Below are positions 1 through 11,903 of a DNA stretch of 64,000 nt, piece after piece. The notes under the pieces are model-generated. The model saw only the letters and a program-made list of their open reading frames with translations, did not search any database and was not told the DNA's origin. The translations under genes were made by a program, and so were the position numbers. Numbering within the stretch: position 1 is the first letter of the stretch; every line of letters starts with the position of its first letter. This stretch comes from Megascapheus bottae (taxonomy: Eukaryota; Chordata; Mammalia; Rodentia; Geomyidae), in the NCBI GenBank assembly GCA_024803745.1, contig JANJXV010000043.1:1199501-1263500 (forward strand). Direction: 5' to 3'.

Positions 1-3000
1 TTAGGGGTAGGGTGAGGGTTAGGGTTAGGTTTTAGGTTTAGGGTTAGGGTTAGGGACCCTTAGGGTTAGGGTTAGGGTTAGGGTGAGGGTTAAGGAAATG
101 TTAGCGTTAGGTTTAGGTTTAGGGTTAGGGGTTAGGATTATGTTTAGGGTTACAGTGAGGTTTAGTGTGGGGATCGTGTTACAGTTAGGGTTAGAGTGAC
201 GGTTAGAGTTAGTGTTAGGTTGGGGTTTAGGGTGAGGGTTATGTGGGAAGTTTAGGGTGAGGTTTAGGTTTAGGGTTAGTGTGAAGGTTAGGGTGAGGGT
301 TAGGGTTAGGGTTAGGGTTAGGTTTTGGGTTAGGGTTAGGGTGAGGTTGAGGGTGAGGTTGAGGTTTAGGGTGATGATTAGGGTGAGGGTTAGGGTTATG
401 GTTTGGGTTAGAGTTAGGGTGAGGGTTAAGGTGAGGGTAAGGGTTAGGGTGAGGGTCAGGTTTAGGTTTGGTTAGGGCTTGGATAAGGATGAGGGTTTGG
501 GTGAGGATTAGGTGGGAGAATTAGGGTGAGTTTTAGGATTAGGTTTAGGGTGAGAGTTAGAGTTAGGGTTAGGTTTAGGGTTTGGTTTTGGGTTAGGGTT
601 ATGGTGAGGGTGAGGGTTAGGGTGAGGGTTATGGTGAGGGTTAGGGTTAGAGTTAGGGTGAGGGTGAGTGGTAGGGTGGGGGTGAGTGTTATGGTTAGAG
701 ATTGGTTTATGTTGAGGGCGAGTGTGAGTGTGAGGGTTAGGCTTAGGGTAGGGGTTAGGGTTAGGATTAGTCTTAGGTTTAGGGTTATGGAGAGGTTTAG
801 GGGTAGGGTTAGTTTTTGGGTTAGGGTGAAGGTTAAGGTTAGGGTTAGGGTTAGGGTTAAGGTTTGGGTTGGTGGTAGGGTTAGTGGTAGGGATAGGGTT
901 AGGGTTAGGGTTAAGTTTAGAGTGAGGGTGCGGGTGAGGGTTAAGGTTATGGCTATGGTGAGGGTTAGGATTAGGGTGAGGTTCGGGTGAGGGTGAGGGT
1001 TAGGGTTAGGTTTAAGGTTAGGGTGAGGATTAGGGTGCAGGTGAGGTTTAGGGTTAGGGTTTGGGTTAGGGTTAGGGTGAGGGTTAGGGTGAGGGTGAGG
1101 GTTAGGTTATGGTTAGGGTGAGGGTTAGGTTGAGGGTGAGGGTTAGGGTTAGGGTTAAGGTTAGGGTGAGGATTAGGGTGAAGTTTTGGGTTAGGGTTAG
1201 TGTGAGGGTTACAGTAAGGGTTAGGTCTAGGACAAGGGTTAAGGTTAGGGTTAGGATTAGGGACCCTTAGGGTTAGGTTTAGGGGTAGGGTTAAGTTAGG
1301 GTTAGCGTTACCATTAGATTTAGGTTTACGTTTATGGTTAGGGTTAACGCTAGGACTAGGGTTAGGGTTAGGGTTAGGATTAGTGTTAGGGAAAGTGTTT
1401 GGGTGAGGGTGAGGGTGAGGGTGAGGTAAGGGTTAGGGTTAGGGTTAGGGTGAGGGTTAGGTCTCTGAGGGTTAGGCTTAGGGTGAGTGTTATGGTTGGG
1501 GGTTAATGTTAGGATTAGGGTTAAGGTGAGGGTGAGGGTGAGGGTTAAGGTTGGTGAGGGTGAGGTTGTGGGTAAGAGTTAGGGTTACGGTTATTATTAG
1601 GGTTAGGCTTAGGTTGAGTGTTATGGTGAGGGTTATGATTAGGGTTAGGGTAAGCATTAGGGTGAGGGAGAGGGTGAGTGTGAGGGTGAGGTGAGGGTTA
1701 GGGATAGGGTGAGGGTGAGGGTCAAGGTTAGAGGGAGGGTTAGTGTTAGGGTTAGGGTTAGGGTGAGGGTGAGGGTGAGTGTTACGGTTAGGGTGAGGGT
1801 GAGGTTGAGGGTAACAGTTAGGGTTACCGTTAGGATTAGTGTTAGGCTTATTTTGAGTGTTATGGTGAGGGTCAGGATTAGGGTTAGTTTTAGGGGTAGG
1901 GTTAGGGTTAGGGCTTGGGCTAGGTTTAGGTTTTGGGTTACAGTTAGTTTTAGGATTAGGGTTACGTTTAGGGTTTGGCTTAGGGTCAGGTTTTAATGTG
2001 AGGGTTAGAGTGAGGGTTAGTGTTAGGGTGAGGTTGAGGGTTAATGTTAGTGTTAGGGTTAGGTTTAGGGTGAGGGTGAGGGTTAGGGCGAGAGTGATGG
2101 TGAAGGTGAGGGTGTGGGATAGGTTTAGGTTTAGGGTTAGGGTTAGAGTGAGCCTTAGGGTGAGTGTACACGTTAGGGTTAGGTATAGGTTTAGGGTGAG
2201 GGTGAAGGTAAAGGAAAGTGTTAGGATTAGGGTCGGGATTAGTGGTAGGGTTAGGCTTAGAGTGAGTGTTATGATGAGGGTTAGGCTTAGAGTTAGTTTT
2301 AGGCTTAGGTTTAGGGTTAGGGTGAGGGTTAGGGTTAGGGTGAGGGTTAAGGTTAGGGTTAGGTTTAGGGTTTGGGTTAGGGGTAGAGTTAGGTTTAGCG
2401 TTATGGTGTGGGTGAGGTTTGGGTTAGGGTACGGGTAAAGGTTAGCATGAGGGTGAGGGTGAGGTTTAGGGTTATGTTTATGGTGAGGGTCAGGGTTAGA
2501 GTTAGGGTGAGTTTCGAGGCATGGTGTGGGTTAGAGTTAGGGTTAGGTTTAAGCTTACGGTGAGAATTTTGGTGTGGGTGAGTGTTAGGGTGAGGGTTTG
2601 GGTTAGGGTTAGTGTGAGGGTTAGGGTGAGGGTGAGGGTTAGCGTTAGGGTGAGGGTGAGGGTTAGAGTTAAGGTTAGGGTGACGATTAGGGTGAGCGTT
2701 TGGGTTAGGGTTAGTGTGAGGGTTACGGTGAGGGTTAAGGTTATGGTAATGGTTAGGTTTGGGGTTAGAATTAGGGACCCTTAGAGTTAGGTTTAGGGTT
2801 ATGGTTAAGTTAGGTTTAGCGTTAGGGTTTGGTTTATGGTTAGGGTTAAGGCTAAGACTAGGGTTACAGTTAGGGATAGGATTAGGGTTAGGGTAAGTGT
2901 TAGGATGAGGGTGACATTAGGGTTAGGGTTAGGGTGAGGATTAGGGTGAGGGTTAGGATGAGGGGTAGGTTTAGGGTGAAGGTTTATGTTAGGATTAGGG

Positions 3001-6000
3001 TTAGGGTTAGAGTTAGGATTAGGGTTAGGGTCAGGGTTATGTATAGGGTTAGCACTAGCGCTAGCTTTAGGGTTTTGGTTAGGGTTAGTGTGAGGGTTAG
3101 AGTTAGGTTTAGGGTTAGGTTTTGGGTGAGGGTTAAGTTGAGGGTGAGGGTTAAGGTTTGGGTTTGAGTTAGGGTTTGGGGTATGGTGAGGGTTAGGTTG
3201 AGGGTTTGGGTGAGGGTTATGTTAGGGTTAGGGTGAGGGTTTGGGTTAGGTTGAGGGTTAGGTTGAGGGTTAGGTTTAGGTTGATGGTGAGGGTTAGGGT
3301 TTGAGTGGGGGTGAGTGTTAGAGTTAGGGTTAGGGTTAATGTAAGGGTTGAAGTGACAGTTAGAGTTGCAGCTAGGACTAGTGTTAGGGTTAGATGTCAT
3401 TAGGGTAAGGGTAAGTATTAGGGTGAGGTTTAGGATGAGGGTGAGGGATAGGGTTAGGGTTAGGGTGAGGGTTATGGTTAGGGTTACGGTTAGGGTGGGG
3501 GTTAGGGTTTGGTTTAGGTTTGGGTTAGGGTTAGGGTTAGGGTTAAGTTTCGGTTGAGGGTGATGTTAGGTTTAAGGTTAGGGTTAGGGTTAGGTTAGGG
3601 TTAGGGTTAGTGTTAGGATTAGTGTTAGGGATAGGATGAGGGTGAGTGTGAGGGTTAGTGTGAAGTTGAATGTAAGGGTTTGGGTGAGGGTGAGGGGTAT
3701 GGTGAGGATTAGGGTTAGGGTTAGAATTAGGGTTAGGGTGAGGGTTAGTGTGAGGGTTAGGGTTAGGTTAGGTTAGGGTTAGGGTGAGAGTTAGGGTTAG
3801 GGTGAGGGTTAGGGTTAGGGTTAGTGTCAGGGTTTGTGTTAGTTTGAGGGTTAGTTTTGGGGTTAGGTTTAGGTTGAGGGTGAGGGTTAGGGTTATGGTG
3901 GGTTTGAGTGTTAGGGTTAGGGTTACGGTTAGTGTGAGGGTTAAGTTGAGGGTTACTGTTAGGGTGAGGGTTAGGGTTAGGGTTAGGGACACTTAGGGTT
4001 AGGTTTATGGTTAGGGTTAAATTTAGGGTTAGCGTTAGGGTTAGGGTTAGCGTTATTTTTATGGTTAGGGTTACGGCTAGGACTAGTGTTAGGGTTAGAC
4101 AATATTAGGGTAGCTTAAGTGTTAATGTGAGGGTTAGGGTGAGGGTGTGGTTTAGGGTAAGGCTTAGGGTGAGGGTTAGGGTGAGGGATAGGGTTTGGGT
4201 TAGGGTTAGGGTTAGGGTGAGTGTTAGGGTTAGGGTGAGGGTTAGGTGAAGGGTTAGGGTTAGGATTAGGGATCCCTAGGGTTAGGGTGAGGGTTAGTTT
4301 TAGGGTTTGAGTTAGTTTTAGGGTGAGAGGTAGGGTGAGGTGTAGGGTGAGGGTTAGGGTTACGGTGAGGGTGAGGGTGAGGGTGAGGGTTAGTGTGAGG
4401 GTTAGTGTTAGGTTGAGGTTTGGCGTTAGAGTGAGGGTTAGGATTAGGGTTAGGGTTAGGGGTAGTGTGAGGGTTAGGGTGAGGATGAGAGTTAGGATTA
4501 GGTGTAAGGTGAGGGTTAGGGTTAGTTTTAGGAATAGAGTTAGGTTTAAGTTTAGGGTTAGGGTTAGGGACCCTTAGGGTTAGAGCTAGGATTAGGGTTT
4601 CCGTTAGGTGTTAGGGGTTATGTTTAGTGTTAGGGTTAGCTTTTAGATTTGGGTTAGGATTAAGTTTAGGGACCCTTACAGTTAGGGTTAGGATTAGGTT
4701 TAGTGTTAGGGTTATGTTTAGGTTTAGGGCTAGGGCTAGGGCTAGGTTTAGGTGTGGGGTTAGGGTTAGGGTTATGATTAGGATGAGGTTAGGGTTTGGG
4801 TTAGGGTCAGGGTTATTGTGAGGATTAGGATGATGGTTAGGTTTAGGGTTAGAGTGAGGGGTAGGGTTAGGGTTAGTTGTAAGGTTAGGGTTAGGGTTAT
4901 GGTGAGGGTGAGGGTTAGGTTGAGGGTTTAGGTTAGGGTTAGGGTTAGGGTTTGGGTTAGGGTTAGGGTTAGGATTATTATTTGGGTTATGTTTAGGGTT
5001 AAGGTTAAGGTTAGAGTGAGAGTGAGGGTGAGTGTTAAGGTTAGGGTTATGGTGAGGGTTAGGGTTAGGTTTAGGGTGAGGGTTAGTGTGAGGTTTGGGT
5101 GAGGATTAACATTGGGGTGAGGGTGAATTTTATGGTGAGGATTATGGTGATGGTGAGGGTTAGGATTAGGGTTTGGGTTAGGTTTAGGGTGAGGTTTAGG
5201 ATGAAGGTGCGGGTTAGGTTTAGGATTAGGGTGAGGTTAAACCTGAGGGTGAGGGCTATTGTTTGGGTTAGATTTAGTGTGAGGTTTATGGTGAGGGTTA
5301 GGGTTAGGGTTAGGGTGAGGGTGAGGGTGAGGGTGAGAGTTAGGGTTAGGGTTAGTGTTAGTGTTAGAGTTATATTTAGGGTTTGGGTTAGGGTGAGGGT
5401 TAGGGTGATGTTTAGGGTTAGGGTTAAGATGAAGGTTTGGGTAAGGGTGATTTTGAGGGTTTGGCATAGGATTAGGGTGAGGGTTATGTTTAGGGTAAGG
5501 GTTAAGTTGAGGTTTAGGTTGAGGATTAGAGATAGGGTTATGGTTAGGGTTACATTTAGGGTAAGGGTGAGGGTTAGGGTTAGGATTAGGTGTGAGGATT
5601 ACGGTGAGGTTTAGGATTAGGGTTAGGCTGAAGGTTAGGGTGAGGTTTAGGGTTACTGTCAGTGTTAGGGTTAGGTTTTGTGTTAGAGTTAGGGTGAGTG
5701 TTAGTGTGAGGGTGAGTGTTAGGGTGAGGGTTAGAGTTAGGGTTAGGGTTAGGTTTTTGGTGAGGGTTAGGGTGAGGGTGAGGGTTAGGGTTATGGTTAG
5801 GGTTATGGTTAGGGTTTGGGTTTGGGTGAGGCTTAGAGTTATGGTTAGGTTTACAGTTAGGGTGAGGGTGAGGATTAGGGTGATGGTGAGGGTTAGGTTT
5901 TGAGATAAAATTCGGGTTAGGGTGAGTTTTAGGGTGAGGGTGAGAGTGAGGGTGAGGGTGTGTGTGAGGGTTAGGGTTAGGGTTAGGGTGAGGGTGGGTG

Positions 6001-7940
6001 TGAGGGTTAGGTTCAGGGTTACGGTTAGGGTTATTGAGGGTTAGAGTGAGGGTTAGGTTTAAGGTTAAGGTTAGGTTTAGGGTAAGGTTTAGGGTTAGGA
6101 TTAGGGTTAGTGTGAGTGTTAGAGTGAGGGATAGGGTTACGGTTAGGGTTGGGGTGAGGGTGAGGTTTACGGTTAGGTTTAGAGTTAGGATTAGATTGAT
6201 GGTTAGGTTTAGAGTGAGGGTTAGGGTGAGGGTTAGGGTTGGGTTTTGGTTTAGGGTAAGGGTGAGGCTGAGGGTTAGGTTGAGGGTGACAGTCAGTGTT
6301 AGGTTGAAGGTGACGGTTAGGGTTAGTGTTAGGGTTAGTTTTTGGCTTAGGGTGAGGCTTAGAGTTAGGGTTAGGTTTAAGGTTATGGCTAGTGTTAGTT
6401 TTAGGATGAGGGTGAGATTTAGGGTTAGGCTTAGGGTTTGGGTTAGGGTGAGGGTGAAAGTAAGGGTAAGGCTGATGGATAGGGTTAGATTTAGGGTTAG
6501 GGTTCGGGTTAGAGTGAGGTGAGTGTGAAGATGAGGGTGAGGGTGAGGGTGAGGGTGAAGCTTAGGGTTAGGGTTAGAGTGATTGTTAGGGTGAGTGTGA
6601 GGGTTAGGGTTGGGGTTAGGGTTAGGTGGAGAGTGAGGGTAAGGTTGAGTTTGAGGGTTAGGGTTAGAGTTAGGTTTAGGGTTAGTTTTGGGTTTGGATT
6701 ATGGATACAGTTATTGTTAAGGTTAGATTTAGTGTTAGGGTTAGGGTTTGTGTTAGCGTTAGAATTAGGGTTTGGTTGAGGTTGAGGATTAGGGTAGGGT
6801 TAGGTTTAGGCTGACATTGAGGTTTAGGGTGAGGGTTATGGTTAGCTTTATGGATAGGGTAAAGGTTAGGTTTAGGGTGTGGTTTAGGGTTATAGTTAGG
6901 GTTAGGGTTTGGGTTAGGATTAGGGTTAGGGTTAGCGTGAGGGTGACGGTTATGTTCAGAGTTATGGTTAGGGTTATTGAGGGTTAGAGTGAGGGTTAGG
7001 TTTAAGGTTAGGGTTAGGTTTAGGGTAAGGTTTAGGGTTAGTGTGAGTGTTAGAGTGAGGGTTAGGGTTACGGTTAGGGTTGGGGTGAGGGTGAGGTTTA
7101 CGGTTAGGTTTAGAGTTAGCATTAGATTGATGGTTAGGTTTACAGTGAGGGTTAGGGTGAGGGTGACAGTTAGTGTTAGGTTGAGGGTGATGGTTAGGGT
7201 TAGTGTTAGGGTTAGTTTTTGGCTTAGGGTGAGGCTTAGAGTGAGGGTTAGGTTTAAGGTTAGGGTTAGGGTTAGGGTTAGGGTTAGGATGAGGGTGAGG
7301 GTTAGGGTTAGGCTTTGTTTGGGTTAGGGTTAGGGTTAGGGTGAGGGTGAAAGTGAGGGTGAGGCTGATGGATAGGGTTAGATTTAGGGTTAGGGTTCGG
7401 GTTAGAGTGAGTTGAGTGTGAAGGTGAGGGTGAGGGTGAGGGTTAGTGTTAGGGTTAGTGTGGGGGTTAGAGTGATGGTTAGATTCAGGGTAAGGGTTAG
7501 GGTTAGGGACCCTTAGGGTTAGTTTTAGGGTTACGGTTATGTTTAGGTTTAGCGTTACAGTTAGTATTAGGGTTAGGTTTATGGATAGGGTTCAGGCTAG
7601 GACTAGGGTTAGGGTTAGATAGTATTATTGGTAGGGTAAGTGTTAGAGTGGGGGTTAGGGTGAAGGTGAGGGTTAGGATTAGGGTTAGGGTGAGGGTTAG
7701 GGCGAGGGTAGTGTTAGGGTTAGGGTGAGGGTTAGTGTTATATTTAGGGTTCGGGGAGGGTGAGCGTTTCGGTTAGTGTGAGGGTGAGGGTTAGGTTTAG
7801 GAACCCTTACGGTTAGGGTTAAGGTTAGGTTTAAGGTTAGGGTTAGAGTTAGGGTTAGGGTTTATGGTTAGGATTAGGGCTAGGACTAGGGTTTGAGTTA
7901 GGGTTAGGATAAGCGTTAGGTTTAGGTTTAGGGTTAGGGT
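1..7940 (+). repeat. Degenerate TTAGGG/TGAGGG satellite, G-rich strand on +
   Basis: Almost every base belongs to a hexamer of the TTAGGG family, with TGAGGG, TTAGAG, TTATGG and GTTTAGGG variants mixed in. This is far too diverged for a functional telomere. It fits an old interstitial or pericentromeric satellite, such as the TTAGGG-based HS-alpha satellite known from kangaroo rats. A recurring header built around AGGGACCCTTAGGG occurs near 53, 1260, 2774, 3986, 4567, 4669 and 7506 and marks a higher-order unit, often about 1.2-1.5 kb. Several headers are followed by the same run of variants (GTTAGCGTT, then GGCTAGGACTAGGG, then GGTAAGTGTTAG). No gene is present. The array ends abruptly at the poly-T of the L1 at 7941. 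Confidence 0.93.
6031..7440 (+). repeat. ~943-bp tandem duplication inside the satellite
   Basis: The stretch beginning TTATTGAGGGTTAGAGTGAG at 6031 recurs at 6974, and the two copies keep the same order of variant hexamers for about 450-500 bp. Shared landmarks include 'ggttggggtgaggg', 'attagattgatgg', 'agtttttggcttagggtg' and 'gatagggttagattta'. Small deletions separate the copies. This is segmental duplication of satellite, not a gene. Confidence 0.75.
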
Positions 7941-8360
7941 TTTTTTAAAATATATTTTTATTGTAATTAATAAAAGGGTTACATGATACTTGCCAGATAG
8001 AAGATGTATTAATTCACATACATTGATACCCTTTCACATGTCTTGGTACCCATTACCCTCCCCCCACCCACCACCCACTCCCCGTATTGGATTTCCCCCC
8101 TTCCCTACCTAGTTTCAGATAACCAAATACAAATAAATTCAGTATATCAGGTAACAAAGTGAGATACTGTAACAATATGAGATACCCAAGGGACCCCAAG
8201 GGAGATGAGGGATAACATAGTCAATTAAGGACAACAATCATTCATTATATGGCTTTTGTTTCAATATCCTGGAGGTCATTTCAATTAGCTTCATACTATA
8301 TGGCCTTATGTATCAAGGTTTTGCTCTATTGCAGATCTCTGCTAGTAGAGCCCAAGGTTT

Positions 8361-8933
8361 CTACTGATTATGACAAATGAGGGAAATCATTGAGCCTAAG
8401 TTCCTTTGAGTCTGGCTTACTTCACTTAATATGAATTTTTCTAAGTCTTTCCACTTCCTAACAAATGGGTCGATGTCATTCTTTCTGACAGCAACATAGA
8501 ATTCCATTGTGTACAAATACCACAACTTGTTGATCCACTCATCAACTGAGGGACATTTAGGTTTGTTCCATATCTTTGCTATGGTGAATAATGCTGCAAT
8601 AAACATTGTTGTGCTAGTGGATGTAGTATGCCCTAGATTCTGGATAGTTGGGAAAATGCCAAGTAGTGGAATTGCTGGGTCATAGGGGAGTTCTATGTTT
8701 AGCCTTTTGAGGCACTGCCATACTGCTTTCCATAGTGGTTGAACGAGTTTACACTCCGACCAACAGTGTAGTAGTGATCCCTCCTGGCCACATCCCCTCC
8801 AGCACCTGTTATTATTCGTTCTCCTGATCCTGGCCATTCTAACTGGAGTTAGGTGGAATCTTAGAGTTGTTTTGATTTGCATTTCTTTTATGACCAGAGA
8901 TGTTGAGCATTTCTTCATGTGTCTAGAGGCCAT
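8361..8933 (-). pseudogene. L1 ORF2p C-terminal domain (fragment)
   Basis: An open stretch of 190 codons matches the C-terminal part of L1 ORF2p. It contains the cysteine-rich motif ([18 protein letters not shown], about residues 44-61) followed by the conserved '[12 protein letters not shown]' block and a '[18 protein letters not shown]' block. ORF2p is the endonuclease/reverse transcriptase that drives target-primed reverse transcription; this domain is needed for RNA binding and retrotransposition. The frame terminates naturally before the 3' UTR. It is only a fragment because frameshifts upstream separate it from the RT domain. The initial Met is merely the first in-frame Met, not a translation start. 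Confidence 0.9.
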
Positions 8934-9838
8934 TTTTGTTTCTTGTTCAGAGAAGACTCTCTTTAAGGCTTTGGCCCATTTTTTAATGGGATGGTTGCTA
9001 CTTTAGAGATTAGTTTTGGAGTGATTCAATTTTTTGAGATGTTGATATATTTTAGATATGAGTCCTTTGTCTGTTGTTTGGTTGGTGAAGATCTTCTCCC
9101 ACTCTGTAGGCTTCCTAATTAATTTACTATCTATGTCCTTTGCCATACAAAAGCTCTGCAGTTTAATGCAGTCCCACTTATCCAGCCTTTCTCTGATTTG
9201 TTGGGGTTCTTGGTAGTTACTAAGGAAGTTTCCACTGTGCCAAGGAGACCTAGTGTATCTCCTATTCCTTCTTGAAAAGTTTTCAGTGTGTCAGCTTTTA
9301 CCTCCAGGTCTTTGATCCATTTGGAGTTAATTCTAGTGCAAGGTGACAAAGAAGGATACAACTTTAGTTTTCTGCAGGTGCTTAGCCAGTTCTGCCAGTA
9401 CAACTTGTTGAAAAGGCTGTCTTTCTTCCATTCTATTTTTTGGCTCCCTTGTCAAAGATTAGGTGGCCATAGGTCTGTGGTTTAGTATCTGGGTCCTCAG
9501 TTCTATTCCATTGGTCTTCAGGCCTGTTCCTGTGCCAGAACCAAGCTGTTTTGAGAATTATAGCTCTGTAATAGAGTCTAAAGGTTGGAATTGAAATTCC
9601 TCCTGCGCTCTTCTTTCTGCTAAGAAATGTTTTTGCTATACGGGGTCTTTAATTATTCCATATGAAATTCTGAATTGCCTTTTCTATTTCCTTAAAGAAT
9701 GCCATTGGGATATTGATGGGTATTGCGTTGAATTTTAGATAGCCCTTGGCAAGATTCTCATTTTCACAATGTTGATTCTTCCAATCCAGGAGCATGGGAG
9801 GTTTTTCCATTTCCTTATTTCTGTTTTAATTTCCTTTT
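8934..9838 (-). pseudogene. L1 ORF2 connector region, decayed
   Basis: This stretch links the RT block to the C-terminal block of the same L1 and shows only short open pieces. The longest, at 9131-9403, contains '[16 protein letters not shown]', recognisable as the ORF2p segment downstream of RT. Stops and frameshifts interrupt the rest. Nothing suggests function beyond being part of a dead L1. Confidence 0.75.
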
Positions 9839-10558
9839 TTAGGGTTTAAAGTTTTCATCAAAAAGGTCCTTTACATTCTTAGTTAAGCTAATTCCTAGGT
9901 ATTTTATTTTCTTTGAGGCTATTGTGAAAGGAGTTTCTTTCCTGATTATTGCCTCGTTCCTCTCACTGTTGGCGTAAAGGAAGGCAGTTGATTTTTGAGG
10001 GTTAATTTTATAGCCTGCTACTCTTCCAAAGTTTTGAATCAGCTCAAGGAACTTGGGAGTAGAGTCTATAGGATTCTTTAAATACAGAATCATGTCATCT
10101 GCAAAGAGGGATAGTTTTATTTCCTCTTTCCCTACTTGGATCCCCTTTATGCTTGCTTCTTGCCTTATTGCACTGGCTAGGAATTCTAATACTATGTTAA
10201 AGAGGAGTGGAGAGAGTGGGCATCCTAGTCTTATTCCTGATTTTAGAGGGAATGGCTTTAGATTTTCACCATTAAGTGTAATACTAGCAGTGGGTTTCTC
10301 ATACACAGCCATTATTATATTGTGGAATGTTCCATGGATTCCTAGTTTCTCCAGAGCTTTTAACATAAAGAGGTTTTGGATCTTGTCAAGTGCCTTTTCC
10401 GCATCTATTGAGACAATCATGTGATTTTTGTCCTTGTTGAACCAGCTTTGCCTCCCTGTGATGAATCCAGTTTGATCATAGTGTATAATTTTTTTGATGA
10501 GTTGTTGTAGACAGTTGGCCAGTATTTTGTTGAGAAGTTTTGCATCGATGTTCATCAA
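9839..10558 (-). pseudogene. L1 ORF2p reverse-transcriptase domain (fragment)
   Basis: A 239-codon frame covers most of the L1 RT domain. Visible blocks are '[12 protein letters not shown]' (residues 28-39), '[11 protein letters not shown]' carrying the first catalytic aspartate (about 50-60), '[15 protein letters not shown]' (about 112-126) and the catalytic FADD box at about 152-155, followed by 'ILYL'. All three catalytic aspartates are present, but the frame is cut off from both the endonuclease and the C-terminus, so it is a pseudogene fragment. In L1, RT copies the RNA at a nicked chromosomal target. Confidence 0.92.
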
Positions 10559-11178
10559 AGTAATAGGTCTATAGTTCTCTTTCTTTGATGAATCTCTGTC
10601 TGGTTTGGGGATGAGGGTTATACTGGCTTCATAGAATGAGTTTGTAAAGAACCTTCATTTTCAATTTCGTTGAAGAGATTGAAGAGTATTGGTGTGATCT
10701 CTGCTTTGAAGACCTTATAGAATTCAGCTGTGAATCCATCTGGCCCTGAGTTTTTTTTAGGTGGAAGTTCTCTAATTGCCATTTCTATTTCAGAGCTTGA
10801 AATAGGCCTGTTGAGTTGGGTTAGTTCTTCTTGGTGCAGTGTGGGTATTCTCAAATTTGTTGGCGTAAAGTTTTGAGAAGTATTCCCTCATGATATTCTG
10901 GATCTTGGTAATTTCTGTCGTGATATTACCATTTCCTTCTGTGATTTTGTTTATTTCGATATGCTCTCTTCTTTTTTTGGCAAGATTTGCTAAGGGATTG
11001 TCAATTTTGTTAATTCTTTCAAAGAACCAACTCCTTGTTTTGTTGATCCTTTCTATAGTTTTTTTGGATTCCAAATAATTTAATTCGGCTTTGATTTTAA
11101 TAATTTGCTTTCTTCTACTGGGATTAAGGTTGGTTTGTTGCTCTTTTTCCAGGAGCTTAAGGTGAGATATTAACTTGT
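10559..11178 (-). pseudogene. L1 ORF2 linker/RT N-terminal region, frameshifted
   Basis: Two overlapping frames (10790-11074 and 10618-10854) together cover the conserved linker between endonuclease and RT. The first contains 'RSWFFERINKIDNPLA'; the second 'PISSSEIEMAIRELPPKK' and 'SGPDGFTAEFYK'. The shift between frames near 10800-10850 and a further break before 10558 disable the gene. The region enters the first copy of the 113-bp repeat at 11066. Confidence 0.85.
11066..11178. repeat. 113-bp direct repeat, copy 1
   Basis: This L1 ORF2 stretch, from 'ggattccaaat' to 'attaacttg', recurs at 11791-11903 at equal length, with about six mismatches and no gap by eye. The two copies bracket the 612-bp insert exactly. 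They look like an unusually long target-site duplication or the footprint of a local duplication. Confidence 0.88.
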
Positions 11179-11790
11179 TTTTTTATTTTCAATTTAATTT
11201 TATTGTCAGGGTGATGTTCAAAGGGGTTAACAGTTACATATGTAAAGTCATGAGTACATTTCTTCTTAAACATGCTTACCCCTTCATACTTTCTCTTCCC
11301 CAGCCTCCACCCGCCTAGCAAGATGCAAAATTCATTTCCAATGTATTATCTTGTGGCACTGGTTCACCCTTTGTCCTTTGTCTCAGCATTTTGTTGTTCC
11401 CTTTCCTTCTCTAATTCAGATAATTCTATATACAATACACCAGGTACCAAAATCACATATAGTGACAAAAAGGGATTAACCATAGGGAAAAAAGAAAAAA
11501 ACATCATCTAGTACATTAAAAATATCAACCACAAAGAAAAACCTCTTGGTACTGTACTTTGGAGTTCATTTCACTTAGCATCATCTTATATTGTCATACG
11601 TACATAGCAATTCATTTCTTTGTCCTCCCTTGCTCACCCAAAGATAGATAAAAAACAAGATAAAAAGAAAAGAAAACAGCAATTTGATTGGGAGGGGGTT
11701 GGGGGAGGGAAAACATGAGAAGGAGTATCAATGTGAGAAGTAATGCACCTACTACCTGATGAATGTAACTGCAACCCCTCTATATGATTT
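11179..11790 (-). mobile_element. 5'-truncated L1 3'-end insertion inside the older L1
   Basis: The segment starts on + with a poly-T run (a poly-A tail on the minus strand), then an AT-rich and C-rich tract like an L1 3' UTR. It contains no ORF2 coding sequence. It lies in the same orientation as its host L1 and is flanked by the 113-bp direct repeats. The simplest reading is a short, 5'-truncated L1 3' UTR that retrotransposed into the L1. A non-autonomous element with an L1-like 3' end is the alternative. No gene is present. Confidence 0.75.
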
Positions 11791-11903
11791 GGATTCCAAA
11801 TCATTTAATTTGGCTTTGATTTTAATAATTTGCTTCCTTCTACTGGGATTAGGGTTGGTTTGTTGCTCTTTTTCCAGGAGATTAAGGTGAGACATTAACT
11901 TGT
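11791..11903. repeat. 113-bp direct repeat, copy 2
   Basis: Second copy of the repeat at 11066-11178. It continues seamlessly into upstream L1 ORF2 sequence on its right, whereas copy 1 continues into downstream ORF2 on its left. This is the arrangement expected if the sequence between the copies is an insertion. Confidence 0.88.

Larger units (their letters stand above)
7941..11178 (-). mobile_element. LINE-1, 3' portion (poly-A end at 7941)
   Basis: Read on the minus strand, this is the 3' two-thirds of an L1 ending in a poly-A tail, seen as poly-T at 7941-7947 on +. The 3' UTR, about 7941-8360, carries the polypurine tract typical of mammalian L1 (C-rich on + at about 8050-8100). Upstream of it come ORF2 C-terminus, reverse transcriptase and linker in correct order, broken by frameshifts and stops. 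It is colinear with the L1 piece at 11791-13399; together they form one 5'-truncated L1 split by the insertion at 11179-11790. The flank at 7940 is G-rich satellite, whereas the flank at 13400 is C-rich, so a rearrangement has affected one side. Confidence 0.92.
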
